From Phymatolithon calcareum (lineage: Eukaryota; Rhodophyta; Florideophyceae; Hapalidiales): a stretch of 64,000 nt of DNA. The notes beneath the pieces were generated by a model, which did not search any database, was not told where the DNA came from, and saw nothing but the letters and a program-made list of their open reading frames with translations. The stretch covers positions 2,728,001 through 2,792,000 of the forward strand of contig OZ345356.1 of the NCBI GenBank assembly GCA_977006965.1, given 5' to 3'. This document shows, one piece after another, positions 39,367 through 51,000 of the stretch (positions are counted from its first letter, which is position 1; every line of letters begins with the position of its first letter). Both the position numbers and the translations under genes were made by a program.

Positions 39367-40550
39367 TCAAAACATTGATAGAATAAACTCTTTTGGAAGT
39401 TTGTTGTCCACTGCTGTTGAAAATATTTTTTGAGTTGTACTTGTCAGCAACTGCGACCTTAGCACCACGGCAGGAAAAGAGGAACGAAGGGTTCCAGGCA
39501 CCTCATTTGCCACCTTGCCATACTTTCCTGGAATGCATTCCCACTGGAATGAAAAGTACTTGTTGAAAGGGGTTGTGTTCATGCTTGATGTGCGGCGCCG
39601 TACACGCGACCCTGTTGGGGCGGGGTTAGGCGCCTCTGGCGGGACGGCAGAAATGGGAATTGTAAGATATTGGAATCCCTTATCCCATGCACGGTCAATC
39701 CACATTGGGCTGTGATGGTGTAGCACGGCCACGGAGGCAGTTGTTAGAAACGAAGGAAAACTGTGACCTAGTAGAACTCTTCTGTGTCCATTTTGTTTCA
39801 CTTCCACACCTAGAACTTGTATTGCTCGTAGTTCTTTGGTATGGGTACGTTTTTCACGGTAAATTGGCTCCTCTCGTTCGTAGGCGTCCATTTGCAACGC
39901 AGAGCAGATATCAGCGTACGTATGGAACAGAATGCCAAGCCTTGAGGTGTGCTGAACGCTAGGAAACTGAACATGATAAGCAGACGGATACATAGAGCAG
40001 TGGACAGAGGGATCAGAAGAGAGGATGGTTGCCAGTGTGGTAAAGTCTTGCAGCGTGCAGTCCGATTCTTTGGACTAAATTACAACTTGCACGACGGTTT
40101 CAGCTGTGCAAATACTCGGCGGCCGCCGAAGGAGCTCTGCAATGCCCGTGCGGAGTGCAGAAACTGCCCGAGATTTGGCAAACAAAACTGTACGCTGGAC
40201 TGCCTGGGCCTGTAGTGCACCCCTGCTATGAGCGGCGGAGGAAATCTGTTGACTCGCTTGGGCGATATCGGCGCTTAGATCGGCCACTCGTGCTGCAAGT
40301 TCGGCATGGAATGTTGCAGCTCGTCCAGACGGTTATTCTGGTCTTGATGGTTGAATCCCGTCGCAGGAAAATGGGCAAGTGGTCGATATCGCGCCATGGT
40401 AGCCCAAAACGTTTCCAGATGACAGAGCTAGCGAAAAACGAGTACCGGTGCGTTGAACCTGAAAGTACTGTACCGGGCGAAATATGTTACGGTAGCGATA
40501 TTGAGTGTACTGAAAACTGGAATTCATATAGGTTCAACGTGAATGCTCGC
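39367..40550 (-). pseudogene. Transposon companion-type ORF beside Tnp2 module
   Basis: A 208-codon frame (39993-39367) contains GILFHTYADICSALQMDAYE, KQNGHRRVLLGHSF, SPMWIDRAWDKGFQ and FNKYFSFQWECIPGKYGK. HTYADICSAL resembles PTYSDFCVALGID in the Harbinger-side companion at 49.33 kb. Upstream minus frames near 40,290-40,070 contain RLDELQHSMPNLQHE-type coil and ISSAAHSRGALQAQ, but with frame changes. It is transcribed divergently from the Tnp2-related ORFs. No known domain is recognised; a second transposon protein is likely. Confidence 0.45.
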
Positions 40551-40827
40551 TGGTTTAAGTAAAGGAAACTATTCGTGTAAGCAAGAAAAAAATTGGCCTT
40601 AACGTGACTAGTTGCGCGGAATGTCTGCTAGAGTTGCGCGTTGTATACTTCAGTATAGGTTCTGGTCCATACCAAGCTTTTGCATAACTCAAAAGCGTGT
40701 CATCCCTGAAGTCCAAGCGCAACTTCTTGAGCTCAATCCATGGCTCGTGGACGCAATGATCGTGACTTTTACGTAGCACGTTTCTGGCAGACCAATATTT
40801 ATAGTTGGTGGTCGCTGTCGTAAGCAC

Positions 40828-41517
40828 TTGGGTAGAGCATACCCACAGCAGGAAGCTACCTTTGCGCAAAGCAAGGGTGACGCGATCAGACGCGATGGGG
40901 AGGCCAGCAGAAGCAGATTTCGTTTCTCGGACGTGCCAGTGTCGCAGAAAAATTCCGAAATTGTCCCTGTAATATCGAAAATACAAGGTGCCGAAGATGT
41001 CTCTGGTCAAGAATCCACAGAAGAAGTGAATGTGGAAGCCACTGGGCGGAGAGAGAACATTTCCAAAATTGAATCAGCTGCGGTTGAGTTCTCGCTAAAT
41101 GCTGAATATGTCCCAGATTTGCCTTATTCTGACGCAGGCCCATCATCAGACGCGTTTTTGGATGAACCGCACGATCATCAATTTTCTCACTCTCAGAGGT
41201 CTTCCGGTACAGAAGACGAATACGAAACCCGTAGTGATGCAGAAGAAGAGATGGATTTGACAAGCGCACTCTCACGGACACCTGCAGACGGATATCGTGA
41301 AGCACGTGTGGGTGGCGCGAATGGTGCATTCCTTCGAATTACCAACTGGAAGGTCCTGTGGGGCTTGTTAGTGGCTAACGGGAGCACGAAACTGACAAAG
41401 TTTCAATATCAGGCAATGCGCCTGATATGCGATGCGTTTCAGATCACGCACAAGGCAAAATGGCGTCCTGGAAAGGTGATGATTTTCAAGTTGAAGACAG
41501 GCGGGTTGAGCAAGTGA
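40828..41517 (+). pseudogene. Tnp2 (CACTA) element ORF 'A', N-terminal region
   Basis: A 229-codon frame: an acidic, low-complexity N-terminal half (EEMDLTSAL, GTEDEYETRSDAEEE) followed by a helical segment ITNWKVLWGLLVANGSTKLT, FQYQAMRLICDAF. This resembles the helical region that precedes Tnp2 domains. The frame overlaps ORF B in another frame near 41,430-41,517, so A and B are probably one protein split by a frameshift or intron. It acts, by inference, as the N-terminus of a CACTA transposase. Confidence 0.5.
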
Positions 41518-42542
41518 CCATAAAGTCTTTCCCACATTTTACCACTCTATCCTCGACGTACAGGCGAGTCCTTTATGTCACTCTAACGGTCAAGAGAACC
41601 GACTCATTGGTTCACGTCGATGTGCGAAAGGCTGGAGCACGAGCTAGCTCGTACAGAACGGGTGGTAACCCGCAGATTACTGTCCGATTTGTGCTTCCTA
41701 GCGAATACGCAAAAATGTATCTTTCCACTCCTGCTGTGTTTGCTGAGATGCAAAAGACCAGTTGGTCGCATGAAACGAACCACGGAAAAGAATGCGTAGA
41801 TGATGTACCTGCGGTTGCAGCACGGGAGCAGTTCTATGGTCCGGCGCGGTGTGTTAGTCTCTACTTTGACAGCACCGCTGGGAATTCTCCATGTCAAGCT
41901 ATTGCAGAGGCTGGAGATGTTTTAAAGATTACGCTTCTGGGACTCGAAAGCCTAGAAGAACGAGTTGCCGCCGCGTTTTCGTCCGAAACATCGCCGTTAG
42001 AGCTGACAGGCAAAGTCAGTGCTTTGTGGACAGTCCATCACAGTTCACGAAAGGCGACAGAATCTTTCGATCCAAGCTTTGATGAATCGACGTCTGAGCG
42101 ACATAAACAGCTGGCCGAGTGTTTAGGCTATACAAGCTACCGCTCACCGACAGACTGTGTTACTGTGGATTTTCCTGATCTTCCGGTAGAAGACCCTGAA
42201 AGTAATGAGGCGGATGAGGTGCATGAGGAGATCACACATCGTGGGCGGCGCCCGACGAGAAGAGAAAAGCGTTCACCTGCAATGCAAGCGGCCATTGATG
42301 GAAGACGAGCTGCTTTGAAGGAGAAAAGGACACAAACAGAGCTAGCCTGGCGAAATTGGGTGAAGCCCGTTCTCAAACCAGGCGGCATCGTGGCCCTTCT
42401 TACTCCGTTGAATCAGGCATGTGGTTCTAATGCGTCACAAGACCAGGATTGTTTGCTATTTGTTCATCGATTTTGGATTGAAAACGAAGAACGGTCCCGC
42501 CATGTTGCTTTTGTTTCGGGAGATAGGGTTCTTCCCCTCTAA
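41427..42542 (+). pseudogene. Tnp2 (CACTA) element ORF 'B' (371 codons open)
   Basis: Conserved blocks DVRKAGARA, LPSEYAK, REQFYG, AEAGD, TSYRSPTDCVTVDFPDLP, LAWRNWVKPVLKPGG and VHRFW recur in the broken minus-strand copy at 46.5-47.5 kb. It is followed at once by the Tnp2 domain, so it is most likely the middle part of a large transposase or a companion of it. No named domain is recognised. The natural start is unclear because homology begins near EQVTIKSF (about 41,510). Confidence 0.6.
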
Positions 42543-42746
42543 TCGTCTTCTAAATCTCTTACCGACACAGAGATTCGTGCTTTTTGTTCATCTGTGGACA
42601 CAAATGTGTCCAACTGTCCTATTTCCGTTCGCTACTCTTCCATGGTTCAACCTCACTCCGGGCTCCGAGGCGCGCAAAAGTTTCGCCCTGTCAGCTCCTT
42701 TGGGAGGCTTTCCAATTGCTAAAATTACTTCGTCTATCGCTTTCTC

Positions 42747-45005
42747 TTGTTCTGGGATGGGTTTGCATTCACGAAGGGAAAATCGGCATCTGGGGATGGT
42801 TTCTATTTGCATTGTCTCAATCTGCCTGTGAAAGCACGCTCCAGTGCTAGTGCGGTTCGTGTGATATCTCTGACTCCCCCTGGTGTACAGAGTGCTGAGA
42901 TTTTCGACCTCATTCGCGCAGATATTGTTCAAGGAGCTACTGAGGGTTTTCTGGACTTAGACGCCACCGGTACTGTTCGGCGAATTCTCCTGGACGTTGT
43001 CGGTGTGTTAGGGGACACTCCAGCTCTGAACGAAGTTCTAGATATTCTCGGGCACACTAGTAAGGCCTGCTGTCATTTGTGTCGTTTCGTTCGGCACTCG
43101 ACAACTCTAACTGGAAGCCGGTACACGGATATCGGCAGTTTTGGGGGAAGAACACAATGCGGCAGAAGCGTGCATCTGCATCGAGCGCTTAGAGACTGTG
43201 GAGCACAAAAGGAGATTTGTCGTCTCCTGGGTTTGAAAGCTGCCTCGTCCGAGAGTATGCTTCCACTTCATAAGCTAAACCTGGCGTTTGAAGACGCAAG
43301 GGTATTCATACTTAGGACAGCAGACGGTTTGCGCGTTGTACCTGGTATTCTGGATCCCTATAAGTGCTGTTTCGTCGCACCTGACCATCTCCTAACTGGG
43401 CACATGCGCGACTGCTTAAACCTAGCTTTCAAATTGCTTCCTTCTAAAGTTTACCGATTGTCCTGTGAGGAGGTGATGCTAGTATTCTTGCATGACTGTG
43501 ATCTGCCTACGCAAAACAGGTTATTTGACCATGGAAAAAAGTCGTTGTACTCCATGTCAATGTCCGAACTATATGCGCTAGGCATCGTGGCTGAGTATGC
43601 GTTCATCAAGGGATGCGACAGTGTCCGTCCAACTATCCCGGATCCATTCGATATATCTCCGAAGAGCAGACATGCAATAGCCCTTGTGGGCTCTTGCGCC
43701 CGTCTAATATCAAGCTTCTGGTTTCCACCCGGGCATCCGAAACCTGAACATTTCTGCAGCTCTGGCTCAAAAAAAGTCACCATTCAGACAAAACCGGAAC
43801 AGCACATATCAATGGTCCGCGATGTCTGTACCATGAGCGATGATGATGTCAGGCGTATGGATGATCGAAGAATAAGTGCTGCAGAGAAGAGATTCCTCGA
43901 AATAGAGCATAATTCATGTCTGATGGCTATCAAAACTGTCGACAAACCTAATGTTCATAGGTTAATAGAGCTTTCCAGGACGACGCTTCCTATGGTGAGG
44001 CACGTGTCTGTTGTCGGAGAACTCGTTTTAGAGAAGGCACAACAGTCCTTGAAAAGAGCCATTCGTCATAGCAACAACAAGCTTGTCCACTTACAATGCA
44101 TGAACGAATAGATTTTCAACGATTGGCAAGGTCGCCTTGCGATGGTGGCAAAAGACGCTCTGAAAGGTGATGGTAGCTCAATGCGCGGTATTTTTCGGCT
44201 GTTGAGTGGACGCGATAATATAATTCGGATTCAGGGGGAACTCACCGATGTACATCGCAATCAAGTACTACAAGCTCTCGGACCGGAGTCCTGCATCCCG
44301 TCGTTGCTACAAGTAGCGCAGAGGTGTGATATCACCTCGAACTGGAGCAAAGGAAGGACTGGAAATATCTTGGTCATTTGGAGGTCGTATTTGGACAGTT
44401 TCGGAAGGCAAGTGCGATTCGAATGCACGTTTTGCTCTCATTTTCACAGAATTCAACCGACCTCTGCGACGGTCACCACGCGCGAGCCTTGATATGGCTG
44501 ATTTCGTTCATGCAAAATTGCCGAACGGACTTTTGGTTTACTCCGTAAAAAGTAATGATAATGTCCAAGTGAAATGCTATCAACCTACAAACACAAGAGC
44601 CCACAGGCCTTTTTGTTGACGCGTACTAGTGTCGGAAATCTACGCTTCACGAAAAAAGAGGGGGAAACATTTTGGGCAGTGGTGTGCGTTTTTCGAACAA
44701 CTGATTTATCAAGCAAGAAAGAGATATCGGCTGCTGTACGTCCATGCTACGCAGTGGCAGGTCCACCGGTGAGGAGATCTTACGAGCTGCACTACAACAA
44801 ATTCGAGGTTGGGGACTCTATTTCGTTCGTGAAAATGGGGATTGGCGTTAGAAAAACAGGAAAACTCCACGACTGCGGGACACTACCCTGTGCAGTGTTA
44901 CCACAGAACAGCAAGATTACACACGCGTACGAATTGCCTCTAGTGCCAGGAGTGCGATTTTTCATCAAGTCTAAAATGGAAGGATACCCTCCCAGAAGGG
45001 GGTAG
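42747..45005 (+). pseudogene. Tnp2-family (CACTA/En-Spm-like) transposase domain, frameshifted
   Basis: The frame opens FWDGFAFTKGKSASGDGFYL, then FDLIRADIVQG, LLDVVGVLGDTPALNEVLDI and LGHTSKACCHLCRF. This is the order seen in Tnp2 transposases (FWDG..., V-x-GD-x-P/A, G-H-x4-C-x2-C). Later blocks include LTGHMRDCLNLAFKLLP and FWFPPGHPKP. A TAG at 44109-44111 interrupts the frame; coding then continues (IFNDWQGRLAMVAKD), shifts near 44,325 (SWSFGGRIWTVSEGK...ALIFTEFN) and near 44,590, and ends at 45005. The CACTA transposase cuts element ends bearing CACTA-type TIRs; such ends were not found here. Confidence 0.75.
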
Positions 45006-45139
45006 GTCGCGAAAAGGAAACAAAAACACTCAATTGGCCTTTATCAAACATAAATCAACCATACAGACGAGAAATCGTACGAGAATGACAAAAGGAGTCA
45101 TCTGAATCTCAATGGAACTCCCGCGTTGATCCTTGTGCT

Positions 45140-46480
45140 TTATCCGCACTGAAAAAGCTCGTCATCATCACTGTAGTCCACAGAAGAATCCATCTGTTCT
45201 GCTGTTGGAATAGGAGGTTCTCTGTTCCGTCGAGCCTCCTGTTCCTTCTTCATCTGCTCCAGCTCCTGCATGGATATCCTGAACTTCTGCCGCATAGTGT
45301 CCATGTACTTCTGCGTTGGAACTCCCCTTGAGGACTCTCTGTCGATCATTAACGAAATGTCGTCCCCCTTCGCGCAACCAGCATGACACCCAAGCGCTAA
45401 AGTCTCAACCTCAGACGGCGATTCACCCAGTTTGTGGAGGAGCAGCCCGTGAATGGCCAGCGCAAATATATGTATGGTTTTCAATGACAACGCAGACAGT
45501 CCAAGAGCGATCTCCTTCTCACCGTTCTTAAAACACTCCATGGGAACATCCATTCAACACGTCAGGGCCTGCCCTGTGCATCATTCTCGCGCGCTTGCGT
45601 GCTGTGGGCAGCGTAGGGTCCGACCCCACCGACGATGTTGATGAGGTTGCTGACGTAGTCCCACACCTTTTAGCGTCCTTCTTGGTTTCCAGTTCGTCTG
45701 CCGCTTCATTGACTGCCATCCGAATGTCCTCCTTATCCCCGAAAACGTTTAGCCAGCTGGGCGTCTGCAGCTTGGAAATCTCGCACAATCCCGACTCGGT
45801 AGAGAGTGCACCAGCAGCTGACCTTTCCTTAATGGTTGCTACCGAGCTTCCCAGACTTCCAGTATTATCGGACACTTGAAGAGGCGACGTAGACGATGAA
45901 AAAACTTTGTGCTTCGCATCGTGGAGAACATTGCGAACTACGGGACGAGTGAAGTAGCTCCAGAGTTTTCCTGGCCCCGTCTTGTAGAGTGACTTGTTCT
46001 TGTTCATTGGAGCAAAGAAGAGAACTGAGAGACCTGTCGCCTGCTCTAAAAATTTCTTGCAGTGGTAACATTGACGTCCATAATGTCGGCGACGACCAGA
46101 AGCGCAAAACGGGGACGGAATGTAAAAAACTTAGAACGGTCACTTGGCAAGCAGCTCCCATGAACGCTTTACGCATGTGATCCGGTCCCACAGCATACTC
46201 AAACTTCAAAAGTAAGGTTCTTGGACTCCTAGGTTCACGAGGACTTCGTGGAACCAGGTTTCGCCCTCCTCCTCGACGGCCGACGAGAGTGGCTATCTCA
46301 TCCGTCTTTCTTGAGATTTGCTCCAATCCAGTTTTGACAGAGGACTCAATTGCGCCCAGTCTCTGGTCGTATGTTTCGCGAGCCCTCTTAACAGCTTCAA
46401 CTTCTTGCTTGATAGTTTTGATATCCTATTCTATATTGTGAATCTTGAAAAGAAAGACTCCGACTTCATCGCCCTCCATA
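45140..46480 (-). pseudogene. Coiled-coil companion gene of second Tnp2-related module
   Basis: Minus-strand pieces: a coil (IKQEVEAVKRARETYDQRLG, LEQISRKTDEIATL) near 46,430-46,290; FAPMNKNKSLYKTGPGKLWS near 46,005; and, after a frameshift near 45,540, ECFKNGEKEIALGLSALSLK, then QELEQMKKEQEARRN and an acidic end (DDDELFQCG) at 45140. The parts read as one gene with two frameshifts. It lies directly downstream of the ORF B-like segment in the same orientation. No domain family is recognised. Confidence 0.5.
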
Positions 46481-46521
46481 TTATCGCCATGCTCCATCGC
46501 AGAAGCATGCGTGCTACGCTC

Positions 46522-47492
46522 TTACTCCTCCGTCCAGAATCGATGGACTAATAGCACCCTGGACAGCTTGTCAGTACTTGTGAGCAAAGTGCCGGACCTT
46601 ATTCCATGTTGTGCCTCGTCCCGAATGTACGGGCGCATCAGGGTCACGGTATCGCCGGGTTTCACAATGGGCTTCACCCACTCTCTCCAGGCTTCTGCCA
46701 TTTCCTGCTTGCGCTGGTTGAGGGCGACTCTCCTTCGCCGTTTCAGTTCCATCAGCTCTACTTTCTTCCGAGCTACGACTTCGTCACTGCCTCACCACCA
46801 TTTTGTTCGTCTTCCTCTTCGGGTAGCACCGGAACTACAACGGATACCGAGTCTGTTGGTGACGTGTATGTCACAAAGTCGAAAAGATTTTTGATGTGCA
46901 CGTCTCGATCGCACAGACTAATAGAGGCGTCTTCGTCGCTCTCATTGCTTCGTTTTCGAGTCTCATGGCTCACTGTCCATATGTCTACAATATTGCCGTG
47001 AATCTGCGAAAAAGGAGAACCACTTCAGTCTGGGACGAAACATCTCTGGAAAGCTTCTTCTAGCCCGGCGCTTGATGTCAACGTTAGCCGAACTGTATCA
47101 CCGGCCTCTGCCATTGACGTAGATGCCAAGCTCGGCTCGGAGCCATCAATACTGATATGTGTGGGGCGACCATAGAACCATTCTCTCGAAGAAATGAGTG
47201 GCACAAGATCAATGCAATCGGCAGTACACACTCCAGGAATTGCTTGTACAAATCCTTGCTGTTTGTGGAATGAAAGACTTGTCCTCCACATTGCATCTTA
47301 CACGTGAGGAGTGGCAACAGCTTCTCTAGCATACTCGCTCGGCATGATAGTTCGTACAGAAATCGATATATCTCCTGTGCTTCCTCTCTGACCCGCCTTC
47401 GCTCCGGCTTTTCGAACATCAACAGTCTCACGGTGCTCGAAGCTCCGTACAGACAGTCTACGGAAAAGGAAAGGATTCACTGACTTGTACAA
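46522..47492 (-). pseudogene. ORF B homolog of second Tnp2-related module, broken
   Basis: Minus-strand blocks in order: ETVDVRKAGAKA and MPSEYAREA (47,430-47,300), SSREWFYGRPTHIS and AEAGDTVRLTL (47,200-47,080), FVTYTSPTDSVSVVVPVLP (46,890-46,820), EAWREWVKPIVKPGD and VHRFW (46,710-46,530). They match the blocks of ORF B at 41.6-42.5 kb in the same order, interrupted by at least three frame changes. It proves two related elements lie here in opposite orientation. Confidence 0.78.
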
Positions 47493-47599
47493 GGTGGATT
47501 AGTGTGGAAGATAAGATGAACTAGGACCCAAAACACCAGCGCACCCATCCGTAGACTGATCCTTCTTCCAGTCTCCGCATCCGTCCTGTGCCAGGGCCT

Positions 47600-48088
47600 C
47601 ACAAAATAAACGTAACGATTGGTACTGCTCCTTGGTGTAGCGCTGAGTGCCGCACGTTCTCAGAAGAGCCCATGGCACGCGCCAATTCCTGATGGGCGAT
47701 TTAATGCGTGTTTGCAGGTCTGAAGCGCGAGGTACGCTATTGTTTTCATGGACTTCGCTACCCCCTTCATCAAAAATGTTTGAAGAATTCGGAGAGCGTA
47801 GAAAAAAGTCTTATTCCATCGTTTCATTCTCCAGAGCGCACCGAAAGATATCTTTTGTGGCCACTGATTCCGGTAGTTGTTTTGCTCCGCAGTCGCGTTG
47901 CCGTTGAGCCCGATTTGGATGGAGGCAAGATCCTTTCCCAAAGGCGTTCCATTGGAGGTACTTTTCCTCCTGGTGTCGTCGCGTGCCGTTCGAGAAGGAG
48001 TAAAACTGTTTTCCGAGCGGTACGGCACGTTAGGAATACTATCGAAACGGTGCTGGCTCCGGCGTCTTCGCTTGAACGATGATTGCAT
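47600..48088 (-). pseudogene. Possible ORF A homolog of second module
   Basis: A 142-codon frame: a basic N-terminus, then WPQKISFGALWRMKRWN, FFYALRILQTF and YLALQTCKHAL. The position (upstream of the ORF B homolog) and the hydrophobic pattern resemble ORF A (TNWKVLWGLL...FQYQAMRLICDAF), but identity is weak. Confidence 0.35.
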
Positions 48089-48655
48089 ATCGGACGACTC
48101 TATCGGATGACTCTATCGCCTGCCAATAGGACGAAGTACGAGATGATGCAGTACTGGCGCCGTAATCACTGCCGTGATGTGTAAACCAGAAGCCGAAATC
48201 TAAAAATCGCTTTCGAGATTTCATTGAAGGGCGTGGCGCTTCCTAGACCTGCTAGCACGCCATGAGCTCATGAGGCGGGCAATTGCAGTTTTTCATATTT
48301 ATCAGTGCACTGTGCCATGTTTGGAATCCGTCAATCGTCCTCCACAGATCTCACGTATGGAACACTGAGCCCATTCCCGCTTTTCACCAGTGTATGACAT
48401 TAAATTTAACGCTTCTAGATCGTGGTTGACGTTGATGCCATGGTCCAATCTCACTTTTTCACAAATTTCACTATTCCGTCGAGACAAAGATAGCAGGCAA
48501 CTATTTGAATATGGGCCGCCGCGCTGTCTCACCGTACCGCGAGTCGAGGCCCAAATGCGGGGCTTTCGCACTACTTTCGACGCCCGTCCCTAGACCCATC
48601 GCAGCGCAAGTGTTCCGTTCTTCCCCGGTGCATCGCCACGAAGCTGATCAGATCC

Positions 48656-49724
48656 ATGGGCAGTCATGCGCACAATGATGGTCATTGTCGAAGAACTGCT
48701 CCACGAGTTGTCCCTCAGCCCCTTCCGTCCGCTCCGAGTCTACCTCGAACAGTTCCTAGCGCTCATCAACCGTCCGCTGCCGATCCGGAAGCTGCGCGTC
48801 TCATACTCCCTAGGCCACTCACCGTCGTGTCCTACCCCCCTCTGATGCAATCAAGTACCGTCAGAGACTCCACGGAACGTCCAAGATCACAAAAATCTCG
48901 TGGATGGGTCTCCCAAATAGAAGACCTACGACGCTCTTACGGAGTCCTTCGTAAGCGTGTGGAGCAGCTCGAAGGTGACGTTCAAACAACCATCACTGCA
49001 GCAGAAACAGCGCATCGAACAAGAGCCCGCGATGTGCAGCGCTCTCGGGATTCCTACGCTCTTCGTAGAACTACGATGTTTGGGCGTACCAGCGCGATAA
49101 AGACGCTTCTCGGTCGCACAAAGGATCTGGCCAATATCCCGTCTCAGTTCAATAGAGCGAACACTGTGAGACAAACTATAGTGAAATCTAAGGCATTCGA
49201 CTGCACTTTGCATGAGTTCAGATTGCTTGCAAGTGCATGCTCCAGTGACTCGAATGTTAACTGCGATTTCTTGCCCTCGTCGTACTCCGTTCTTAATATT
49301 CATGGGAGTCAAGCAAAAGAATTACAGATTACGTTTCCCACCTACTCTGATTTCTGTGTTGCGCTGGGTATCGATATGGAAGAAGAAGAGAAAGCAAATG
49401 GACGAAATAAGAGAAGAGTCACAACGACGAAGCAAAAACCTTGAAACCCTAACCAAGTCTGTCTGTAACATGGCAGATTCTTTGGCAAGAATAGGTCCGA
49501 ATTCAGGGGAAAGTGAAGCGGAACGATCTCAGATCCACACTGAAGATAAATATCTGCTGCTCCTGGATCAAATACATGATTTAACGAAGAAAAGGGCGGA
49601 CATTCTGTCTGTAGGTCGGGAAGAGGATCCGGTGAACAAAATGTCAGTGCGCTTAATAGAGAGAAAACTAGCAAAGATACAAAGCAAGTGTGCTCAGTTC
49701 GTTACCTCTAGTGATTCTGAATAG
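48656..49724 (+). pseudogene. PIF/Harbinger companion gene (coiled coil), one frameshift
   Basis: The first frame (48656-49444, 262 aa) is Pro-rich, then SQIEDLRRSYGVLRKRVEQL (coiled coil) and LQITFPTYSDFCVALGIDME. After a shift near 49,390 it continues KKKRKQMDEIREESQRRSKN to DPVNKMSVRLIERKLAKIQS and SSDSE at 49724. An intron is an alternative to a frameshift. It converges with the transposase gene, their stops 20 bp apart, as in many Harbinger units. Harbinger second proteins usually carry Myb/SANT domains; none is visible here. Confidence 0.6.
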
Positions 49725-49743
49725 AAAAAACAATAGTAAAATT

Positions 49744-51000
49744 CTACGACGTGGCTGGCCTAGTGATGCCTCTCTCTTTCAAACTTTTGGTTACTAACTC
49801 TCGCAGAGATTGAGTTTCAAGATCGCGCATAGATTCTTCGATTACTTCCCTCAGTTCAGATGCGCATCCCCACCATTTTTGAAACGCCACATTAGACATT
49901 TGAACCTCAGCCGGTGATTGATATGACAGATGAGAATCCCCATTGTCTATCGCAAAGTTGTGTAGACGCATTGCAGCAGACAAAATAGGGAGCGCTTCAA
50001 CAATATTGTATGAAATTGGACGCCAAAAAATGCCCCACCTTTTCACTAGCATTCCAAATGCTTGCTCAACATGAATACGACATGAACTGCGGTAAAAATT
50101 AAACGCATCGCGGTAAATTCCGTCTTCTTCATCCCGAAGCATACTTTGTGTCCAAGGTGTCATGAGACCGTAACAACACGTATACGCGGGATCCCCCGCA
50201 AGCCAAAATCCCGAGGGCATCTCTCCGTTCCTGAGCCTCCTGGCCAGGGACGAAACATAAAATGCAACGGAGTCGTGAGTGCTGCCGACGCACTTGCAAC
50301 TCATAAACAGAAACCGATAATGAGAGTATACCACAGCTTGAACAGGCAGATCGTACATCCCCTTTCGACAATAGAAATTTCGAGGGACATAGTCGTCCGG
50401 TGGCTTTGTTATGGCAATCGCAATACCGTCCAATGCACCAACGCAGCCCCACAAGGGGTTAGGGGGGGAGCGAGAGGTGTTAAATCCAGTGCCTAGCTTG
50501 TCAAGCGCATCCGCATCATGCAAAGGCACACCTGGCATTTTCAGGACAGAATTAATTGAAAAAATAGTGTCGTGGAAAACTGAATACACAGTGGAGCGGC
50601 CAAGCCGCCAGCACATTATTTGGTCATGATAGGAACCTCCAGCCAGAATACGGAGGGTGACAGCTAGTCGAACAGCGGGTTCGATTGCTCCACCGCTTGA
50701 GCAGCTCGCGTGTGAAGCGTCACGACACAATTGTGTCTTGACAAGGCGAAGAAGATGATAGAATGTGCATCTCGATAGACGGAACGCGCACTGAAACTCG
50801 GCGCTCGACAGCCATCGAGTGACGTCTTCAAAGGAATCGCGTTGGCGGCGCTTCGAAGCTGCGCGGAAACGTGGTGAAGTAGTAGTGTGGGCGTCACTGC
50901 TGATCTCAGCATAAAGAATCGCGGCTGTGGCAGCAGCAGCGATAAAGGAAGCTGCTTTCGCTGCCTTGGAAATCGCGCTCGCTAGCATTGTCCGCGCCAT
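49744..51000 (-). CDS. HARBI1-like PIF/Harbinger transposase (DDE nuclease), intact
   Basis: A 418-residue frame starts at 51000 (MARTMLASAISKAAK). It contains an HTH-like region (SRCTFYHLLRLVKTQL, LAVTLRILAGGSYHDQ), then GCVGALDGIAI (D191), RNFYCRKGMYDLPVQAV, GSTHDSVAF, LAGDPAYTCCYG (D270) and CRIHVEQAFGMLVKRWG (E312), the DDE triad of the DDE_Tnp_4/HARBI1 family. Length is typical. No stops or frameshifts were seen, making it the only complete transposase ORF in the window. It would act in the nucleus with the companion protein. TIRs with a TTA/TAA target duplication were looked for but not recognised. Confidence 0.88.
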   Translation of the reverse strand: MARTMLASAISKAAKAASFIAAAATAAILYAEISSDAHTTTSPRFRAASKRRQRDSFEDVTRWLSSAEFQCAFRLSRCTFYHLLRLVKTQLCRDASHASCSSGGAIEPAVRLAVTLRILAGGSYHDQIMCWRLGRSTVYSVFHDTIFSINSVLKMPGVPLHDADALDKLGTGFNTSRSPPNPLWGCVGALDGIAIAITKPPDDYVPRNFYCRKGMYDLPVQAVVYSHYRFLFMSCKCVGSTHDSVAFYVSSLARRLRNGEMPSGFWLAGDPAYTCCYGLMTPWTQSMLRDEEDGIYRDAFNFYRSSCRIHVEQAFGMLVKRWGIFWRPISYNIVEALPILSAAMRLHNFAIDNGDSHLSYQSPAEVQMSNVAFQKWWGCASELREVIEESMRDLETQSLRELVTKSLKERGITRPATS

